A DNA stretch of 64,000 nucleotides from Odiellus spinosus. Taxonomy: Eukaryota; Arthropoda; Arachnida; Opiliones; Phalangiidae. The DNA is taken from positions 27,040,706 to 27,104,705 of the forward strand of contig OY987226.1 of the NCBI GenBank assembly GCA_963920705.1, read 5' to 3'. A program made the position numbers and the translations under genes. Below are positions 56,401 through 64,000 of this stretch, in pieces (position 1 is the stretch's first letter; every line of letters starts with the position of its first letter). The notes beneath the pieces are model-generated. The model was not told where the DNA came from and ran no database searches. It saw only the letters and a program-made list of their open reading frames with translations.

Positions 56401-59400
56401 GGGAAATTTGGATCTAAACTTGGGAAATTTGTGGATTTATATTTGGGAAATTTGTTGATCTATATTTGGGAAATTTGTTGATCTATACTTGGGAAATTTG
56501 TGGATCCATACTTGGGAAATTTGTGGATCTATATTTGGGAAATTTGTGGATAAATACTTGGGATATTTGTGGATCCATACTTGGGAAATTTGTGGATCTA
56601 TACTTTGGAAATTTGTGGATCTATACTTGGAAAATATGTTAATATATACTTGGGAAATTTGTGGATCTATACTTGGGAAATTTGTGGATATATACTGGAG
56701 AAATTTGTGGTTCTTTACTTGGAAAATCTGTAGATCTATGCTTGGGAAATTTGTGGATATATACTTGGGAAATTTATGGAAAAATACTTGGGATATTTGT
56801 GGATCTATACTTGGGAAATTGTGAATCTATACTTGGGAAATTTGTTGATCTACACTTGGGAAATTTGTGGATAAATACTTGGGATATTTGTGGATAAATA
56901 CTTGGGATATTTGTGGATTTATTTTTGGGAAATTTATGGATCTATACTTGGGAAATTTGTGGATATAACTTGGGATATTTGTGGATCTATACTTGGAAAA
57001 TTTGTGAATCTTTACTTGGGCAATTTGTGGATCAATTCTTGGGAAATTTGGATCTTTACTTGAGAAATTTGTGGATCTATACTTGGGAAATTTGTGGATC
57101 TATACTTGGAAAATATGTTAATATATACTTGGGAAATTTGTGGATCTATACTTGGGAAATTTGTGGATATATACTGGAGAAATTTGTGGTTCTTTACTTG
57201 GAAAATCTGTAGATCTATGCTTGGGAAATTTGTGGATATATACTTGGGATATTTGTGGATAAATACTTGGGATATTTGTGGATAAATACTTGGGATATTT
57301 GTGGATTTATTTTTGGGAAATTTGTGGATCTATACTTGGGAAATTTGTGGATCTATACTTGGGATATTTGTTTATAAATACTTGGGATATTTGTTTATAA
57401 ATACTTGGGATATTTGTGGATTTATTTTTGGGAAATTTATGGATCTATACTTGGGAAATTTGTGGATATAACTTGGGATATTTGTGGATCTATACTTGGG
57501 AAATTTGTGAATCTTTACTTGGGCAATTTGTGGATCAATTCTTGGGAAATTTGGATCTTTACTTGGGAAATTTGTGGATCTATACTTGAGAAATTTGTGG
57601 ATCTAAACTTGGGAAATTTGTGGATCTATACTTGGGAAATTTGTGGATCTATACTTGGGAAATTTGTGGATCTATTCTTGGGAAATTTGTGGATCTATTC
57701 TTGGGAAATTTGTGGATCTATACTTGGGAAATTTATGAATCTATGCTTGGGAAATTTGTAGATTTATACTTGGGACATTTGTTAATATAAACTTGGGAAA
57801 TTTATGGATCTATACTTGAGAAATTTGTGTATCTATTTTTGGGAAATTTGTGTATCTATTTTTGGGAAATTTGTGTATCTATTTTTGGGAAATTTGTGGA
57901 TTTATGCTTGGGAAATTTGTTGATCTTTACTTTGGAAATTTGTGGATCTATTTTTGGAAAATTTGTGGATTTAAACTTCTGAAATTTGTGGATCTATACT
58001 TGGGAAGTTTGCGGATAAATACTTGGGATATTTGTGGATCTATACTTGGGAAATTTGTGAATCTTAACTTGGGAAATTTGTGGATTTATTCTTGGGAAAT
58101 TTGTGGATTAATACTTGGGAAATTTGTGGATCTATACATGGGAAATTTGTGGATAAATACTTGGGATATTTGTGGATCTATACTTGGGAAATTTGTGAAT
58201 CTATACTTGGGAAATTTGTGGATTTATTCTTGGGAAATATGTGGATCTATATTTGGGAAATTTGTGGATTTATGCTTGGGAAATTTGTGGATTTATACAT
58301 GGGAAATTTGTGGATTTATACTTGGGAAATTTGTGGATTTATACTTGGGAAATTTGTTGATCTACACTTGGGAAATTTGTGGATAAATACTTGGGATATT
58401 TTGGATAAATACTAGGGATATTTGTGGATTTATTTTTGGGAAATTTGTGAATCTATACTTGGGAAATTTGTGGATCTATACTTGGGAAATTTGTGGATAT
58501 AACTTGGGATATTTGTGGATCTATACTTGGGAAATTTGTAGATTTATACTTGGGACATTTGTTAATATAAACTTGGGAAATTTATGGATCTATACTTGAG
58601 AAATTTGTGTATCTATTTTTGGGCAAATTGTGTATCTATTTTTGAGAAATTTGTGGATTTATACTTGGGAAATTTGTTGATCTATACTTTGGAAATTTGT
58701 GGATCTATTTTTGGAAAATTTGTGGATTTAAACTTCTGAAATTTGTGGATCTATACTTGGGAAGTTTGCGGATCTATACTTGGGAAATTTGTGGATCTAC
58801 ACTTGGGAAATTTGTGGATCTATTCTTGGGAAATTTGTGGATCTATACTTGGAAAATATGTGGATCTACACTTGGGAAATTTGTGGAAATATACTTGGTA
58901 ACTTCTGGACATATATTTGGGAAATTTTTGGATCTATACTTGGGAAATTTGTGGATCTATACTTGGGAAATTTGTGGATCTATACTTGGGAAATTTGTGG
59001 ATCTATACTTGGGAAATTTGTGGATGTATACTTTGGAAATTTGTGGATCTAAACTTGGAAAATTTGTGGATCTACACTTGGGAAATTAGTGTATAAATAC
59101 TTGGGATATTTGTGGATCTACACTTGGGAAATTTGTGGATCTATACTTGGGAAATTTGTGGATCTATACTTGGGAAATTTGTGGATCTACATTTGGGAAA
59201 TTTGTGGATATATACTTGGGAAATTTGTGTATCTATTCATGGGAAATTTGTGGATAAATACTTGGGATATTTGTGGATTTATTCTTGGGAAATATGTGGA
59301 TCTATATTTGGGAAATTTGTGGATTTATACTTGGGAAATTTGTGGATTTATACATGGGAAATTTGTGGATTTATACTTGGGAAATTTGTGGATCTATACT

Positions 59401-62400
59401 TGGGAAATTTGATCTACACTTGGGAAATTTGTGGATAAATACTTGGGATATTTGTGGATAAATACTTCGGATATTTGTGGATTTATTTTTGGGAAATTTG
59501 TGGATCTATACTTGGGAAATTTGTGGATATAACTTGGGATATTTGTGGATCTATACTTGGGAAATTTGTGAATCTTTACTTGGGAAATTTGTGGATCTAT
59601 ACTTGGAAAATTTGTGGATAAATACTTGGGAAATTTGTTAATATATGCTTGGGAAATTTATGAATCTATACTTGGGAAATTTGTAGATTTATACTTGGGA
59701 CATTTGTTAATATAAACTTGGGAAATTTGTGAATCTATTTTTGGGAAATTTGTGGATTTATACTTGGGAAATTTGTTGATCTTTACTTTGGAAATTTGTG
59801 TATCTATTTTTTGGAAAATTTGTGGATTTAAACTTCTGAAATTTGTGGATCTATACTTGGGAAGTTTGCGGATAAATACTTGGGATATTTGTGGATCTAT
59901 ACTTGGGAAATTTGTGAATCTATACTTGGGAAATTTTTGGATTTATTCTTGGGAAATATGTGGATCTATATTTGGGAAATTTGTGGATTTATACTTGGAA
60001 AATTTGTGGATTTATACTTGGGAAATTTGTGGATCTATACATGGGAAATTTGTGGATAAATACTTGGGAAATTTGTGAATCTATACTTGGGAAATTTGTG
60101 GATTTATTCTTGGGAAATATGTGGATCTATATTTGGGAAATTTGTGGATTTATACTTGGGAAATTTGTGGATTTATACATGGGAAATTTGTGGATTTATA
60201 CTTGGGAAATTTGTGGATTTATACTTGGGAAATTTGTTGATCTACACTTGGGAAATTTGTGGATAAATACTTGGGATATTTGTGGATAAATACTAGGGAT
60301 ATTTGTGGATTTATTTTTGGGAAATTTGTGGATCTATACTTTGGAAATTTGTGGATATAACTTAGGATATTTGTGGATCTATACTTGAGAAATTTGTGTA
60401 TCTATTTTTGAGAAATTTGTGGATTTATACTTGGGAAATTTGTTGATCTTTACTTTGGAAATTTGTGGATCTATTTTTGGAAAATTTGTGGATTTAAACT
60501 TCTGAAATTTGTGGATCTATACGTGGGACGTTTGCGGATAAATACTTGGGATATTTGCGGATGTATACTTGGGAAATTTGTGGATCTATACTTGGGAAAT
60601 TTGTGGATCTATACATGGGAAATTTGTGGATAAATACTTGGGATATTTGTGGATCTATACTTGGGATATTTGTGAATCTATACTTGGGAAATTTGTGGAT
60701 TTATTCTTGGGAAATATGTGGATCTATATTTGGGAAATTTGTGGATTTATACATGGGAAATTTGTGGATTTATACTTGGGAAATTTGTGGATCTACACTT
60801 GGGAAATTTGTGGATTTATACTTGGGAAATTTGTGAATCTTTACTTGGGAAATTTGTGGACCTATACTTGGGAAATTTGTTAATATATGCTTGGGAAATT
60901 TATGAATCTATACTTGGGTAATTTGTAGATTTATACTTGGGACATTTGTTAATATAAACTTGGGAAATTTATGGATCTATACTTGAGAAATTTGTGTATC
61001 TATTTTTGGGAAATTTGTGTATTTATACTTGGGAAATTTGTTGATCTTTACTTTGGAAATTTGTGTATCTATTTTTGGAAAATTTGTGGATTTAATCTTC
61101 TGAAATTTGTGGATCTATACTTGGGAAGTTTGCGGATAAATACTTGGGATATTTGCGGATGTATACTTGGGAAATTTGTGGATCTATACATAAGAAATTT
61201 GTGGATAAATACTTGGGATATTTGTGGATCTATACTTGGGAAATTTGTGGATTTATTCTTGGGAAATATGTGGATCTATATTTGGGAAATTTGTGGATTT
61301 ATACTTGGGAAATTTGTGGATTTATACATGGGAAATTTGTGGATTTATACTTGGGAAATTTGTGGATTTATACTTGGGAAATTTGTGGATCTACACTTGG
61401 GAAATTTGTTGATCTACACTTGGGAAATTTGTGGATAAATACTTGGGATATTTGTGGATAAATACTAGGAATTTTTGTGGATTTATTTTTGGGAAATTTG
61501 TGGATCTACACTTGGGAAATTTGTGGATATATACTTGGGAAATTTGTGGACCTATGCTTGGGAAATTTGTTAATATATGCTTGGGAAATTTATGAATCTA
61601 TACTTGGGAAATTTGTAGATTTATACTTGGGACATTTGTTAATATAAACTTGTGAAATTTATGGATCTATCTATTTTTGGGAAATTTGTAGATTTATACT
61701 TGGGACATTTGTTAATATAAACTTGTGAAATTTATGGATCTATCTATTTTTGGGAAATTTGTGTATCTATTTTTGGGAAATTTGTGGATTTATGCTTAGG
61801 AAATTTGTTGATCTTTACTTTGGAAATTTGTGGATCTATTTTTGGAAAATTTGTGGATTTAAATTTCTGAAATTTGTGGATCTATACTTGGGAAGTTTGC
61901 AGATAAATACTTGGGATATTTGTGGATCTATACTTGGGATATTTGTGGATCTATACTTGGGAAATTTGTGAATCTATACTTGGGAAATTTGTGGATTTAT
62001 ACTTGGGAAATTTGTGGATTTATACTTGGGAAATTTGTGGATTTATACCTGGGAAATTTATGGATAAATACTTGGGATATTTGTGGATCTATACTTGGGA
62101 AATTGTGGATCTATACTTGGGAAATTTGTTGATCTACACTTGGGAAATTTGTGGATAAATACTTGGAATATTTGTGGATTTATTTTTGGGAAATTTGTGG
62201 ATATAACTTGGGAAATTTGTGGATATAACTTGGGAAATTTGTGGATGTATACTTGGTAAATTTGTGGATAAATACTTGGTAAATTTGTGGATAAATACTT
62301 GGGATATTTGTGGATAAATACTTGGGATATTTGTGGATAAATACTTGGGATATTTGTGGATTTATTTTTGGGAAATTTGTGGATCTATCCTTGGGAAATT

Positions 62401-63370
62401 TGTGGATATAACTTGGGATATTTGTGGATCTATACTTGGGAAATTTGTGAATCTTTACTTGGGAAATTTGTGGATCTAGGCTTGGGAAATTTATGGATAA
62501 ATACTTGGTAAATTTGTGGATAAATACTTGGTAAATTTGTGAATCTATACTTGGGAAATATGTGGATCTATACTTGGGAAATTTGTGTATTTAAACTAGG
62601 GAAATTTGTGGATCTATACTTGGGAAATTTGTGGACCTATACTTTGGAAATTTGTGGATCTAAACCTAGAAAATTTGTGGATCTATACTTGGGAAATCTG
62701 TTGATCTTTACTTGGGAAATTTATGGATCTATACTTGGGAAATTTGTGGATAAATACTTGGGAAATTTGTGGAACCATACTTGGAAAATTTGTGGATCTA
62801 TACTTTGGAAATTTGGATCTAAACTTGGGAAATTTGTTGATCTATACTTGGGAAATTTGTTGATCTATGCTTTGGAAATTTGTGGATCTATATTTGGGAA
62901 ATTTGTGGATAAATACTTGGGATATTTGTGGATCCATACTTGGGAAATTTGTGGATCTATATTTGGAAAATTTGTGGATAAATACTTGGGATATTTGTGG
63001 ATCTATACTTTGGAAATTTGTGGAGCTATACTTGGAAAATATGTTAATAAATACTTGGAAAATATGTTAATATATACTTGGGAAATTTGTGGATCTATAC
63101 TTGGGAAATTTGTGGATATATACTTGAGAAATTTGTGGTTCTTTACTTGGAAAATTTGTGGATATATACTTGGGAAATTTATGGATAAATACTTGGGATA
63201 TTTGTGGATCTATACTCGGGAAATTTGTGAATGTATACTTGGAAAATAGATTAATATATACTTGGGATATTTGTATACCTATACTTTGGAAATTTGTGGA
63301 TCTATACTTGGGAAATTTGTGGATCCATACTTAGAAAATATGTTAATATATACTTGTGAAATTTGTGGAT
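50430..63370. repeat. 13-kb minisatellite, 23-bp unit, about 560 copies
   Basis: An uninterrupted head-to-tail array of a 23-bp unit with core CTTGGGAAATTTGTGG, followed by ATCTATA or close variants (ATTTATA, ATAAATA, ATATATA). Most copies differ from the consensus by 0-4 bases; some are 1-4 bases shorter, which changes the reading phase. Because 23 is not a multiple of 3 and the consensus has no stop in any forward frame, all three plus frames stay open for long stretches. They give a 23-residue repeat made of LGKFVDLY, LGNLWIY and TWEICGSI. These many apparent ORFs are a property of the repeat, not genes. Variant units are organised into longer repeats. The array is embedded between the pieces of a P-type transposase. 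Confidence 0.95.
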
Positions 63371-63375
63371 CCAAA

Positions 63376-63810
63376 TGGCTAAAAGTAACTTTCTTAGGAT
63401 ATTTAGATGAGTGGTAGGCAGAGGTCGAGGCTTTGGTGGTAGCGAAAGATTTTGACAAATCAAAAATGCTACTAGGTCGAGAAACCCGAGAAGGGTTAAG
63501 AATTTTTGTTAATTCGATTATTGAAGCCACGCAGTTTCTTCTATCTACGGAGCGTTTTAATCATGACCCTTTAGAACGCTATTTCGGGAAACAAAGAGCC
63601 GCTAGTGGGTCAAATGATAATCCAAATATCAGTAATCACCAGCAAAACATCCCAAACCTAAAAGTTTTAGGCAAACTATGCAAAGGTAAAACAAATGGCA
63701 ATATTAGTGCCAAATCTAAAAAAGTTAGTCATAAGAAGATTAATAATGGAAAACACTCCAGAAAATCAATAAATGTTTTATTAAAAATTACTTTATTTTT
63801 TTTTCCTTGA
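63376..63810 (+). pseudogene. P-element/THAP9-type transposase, insertion-domain segment
   Basis: Directly after the last 23-bp unit the plus strand reads WLKVTFLGYLDEW, an in-frame TAG at 63415-63417, and then an open frame to 63810. The frame has LLGRETREGLRIFVNSIIEA and FNHDPLERYFGKQRAASGSN, the hallmark (N/Q)-x-DPLE-x-(F/Y)FG-x-QR block of P-type transposases, with NPNISNHQQN after it. A Lys-rich stretch follows (KKVSHKKINNGKHSRKS). Its start continues, in protein order, exactly where the segment at 48862-49508 stops. A pyrimidine-rich tract ending TTTTAG lies at its right end (63795-63816), like a splice acceptor. Inactive. Confidence 0.75.
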
Positions 63811-63822
63811 TTTTAGGAACTT

Positions 63823-64000
63823 ATCATTATCACATTCGCAATATCACATTTGCATTAAGTATTTGTTTTGTACTAAATTTGCATTAAATACTGTATTTTT
63901 TTAAGCAAGAAATCCCTTTGGTGTTTTTCGCGTCCTTGCGACTTTCTTTTCAATTTCTGCATCCATGTGATTAACATTTTTGTGGCATTTCTTGCAAGAT
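63823..64000. repeat. Direct repeat flanking the 23-bp array, right copy (truncated by window)
   Basis: Matches 49512-49689 base for base by eye. The window ends inside it, so its true length is at least 178 bp. Confidence 0.85.

Noticed and set aside
50430-63370. Dozens of overlapping plus-strand ORFs of 60-240 codons
   Set aside because: They are readings of the 23-bp repeat in different frames, start anywhere, and share one rotating peptide; no promoter, unique sequence or consistent start supports a gene.

Overview
The window is nuclear DNA of an AT-rich animal, most likely an arthropod or another invertebrate. The signs are spliced exons with GT/AG borders, several classes of eukaryotic transposon, THAP/P-type transposase pieces, non-LTR retrotransposon reverse transcriptases, and a degraded integrated Polinton/adintovirus-like DNA virus. 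I cannot name the species. There is no sign of a prokaryotic chromosome, rRNA, tRNA or CRISPR. Almost everything here is mobile or repetitive DNA nested inside other mobile DNA.

Layout. 1-479: one exon of an unrecognised gene (minus strand). 1.1-5.3 kb: AT-rich tandem arrays and two large inverted-repeat (foldback) elements. 6.3-7.9 kb: nested miniature elements, one of which recurs almost unchanged at 44.8-45.5 kb. 9.2-33.4 kb: the virus-like element. Its plus-strand half (9.2-14.1 kb) holds two structural genes, a small basic protein, small ORFs, a retroviral-type integrase and an adenain-like protease. Its minus-strand half (33.4-14.3 kb) holds an unrecognised ORF, protein-primed type DNA polymerase B, a BIR (inhibitor-of-apoptosis) gene, a FtsK/HerA-like packaging ATPase, a basic protein and a membrane protein. 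Most of the longer genes carry frameshifts or in-frame stops, so this is a fossil.

Two later insertions split the viral element. A 2.55-kb LINE-like unit with only a gag ORF (14879-17428) sits in the basic-protein gene and is flanked by a 12-bp duplication. A 9.75-kb block (18503-28253) sits in the ATPase gene and is flanked by an 8-bp duplication. This block begins and ends with near-identical 1.8-kb hAT-like elements in direct orientation. Between them it carries the 5' part of a host ubiquitin-specific protease gene (three clear exons plus a probable first exon), itself full of further insertions. It looks like a composite transposon.

34.4-39.5 kb: fragments of two LINEs and one mariner-like transposase. 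40.8-64 kb: pieces of a P-element-type transposase in collinear order at 40.8, 48.9-49.5 and 63.4-63.8 kb, separated by later insertions, plus an inverted C-terminal piece at 49.6-50.4 kb. 47.8-48.4 kb: a 20-residue coding repeat. 50.43-63.37 kb: a 13-kb array of a 23-bp repeat that is nearly stop-free in all forward frames and so produces many false ORFs.
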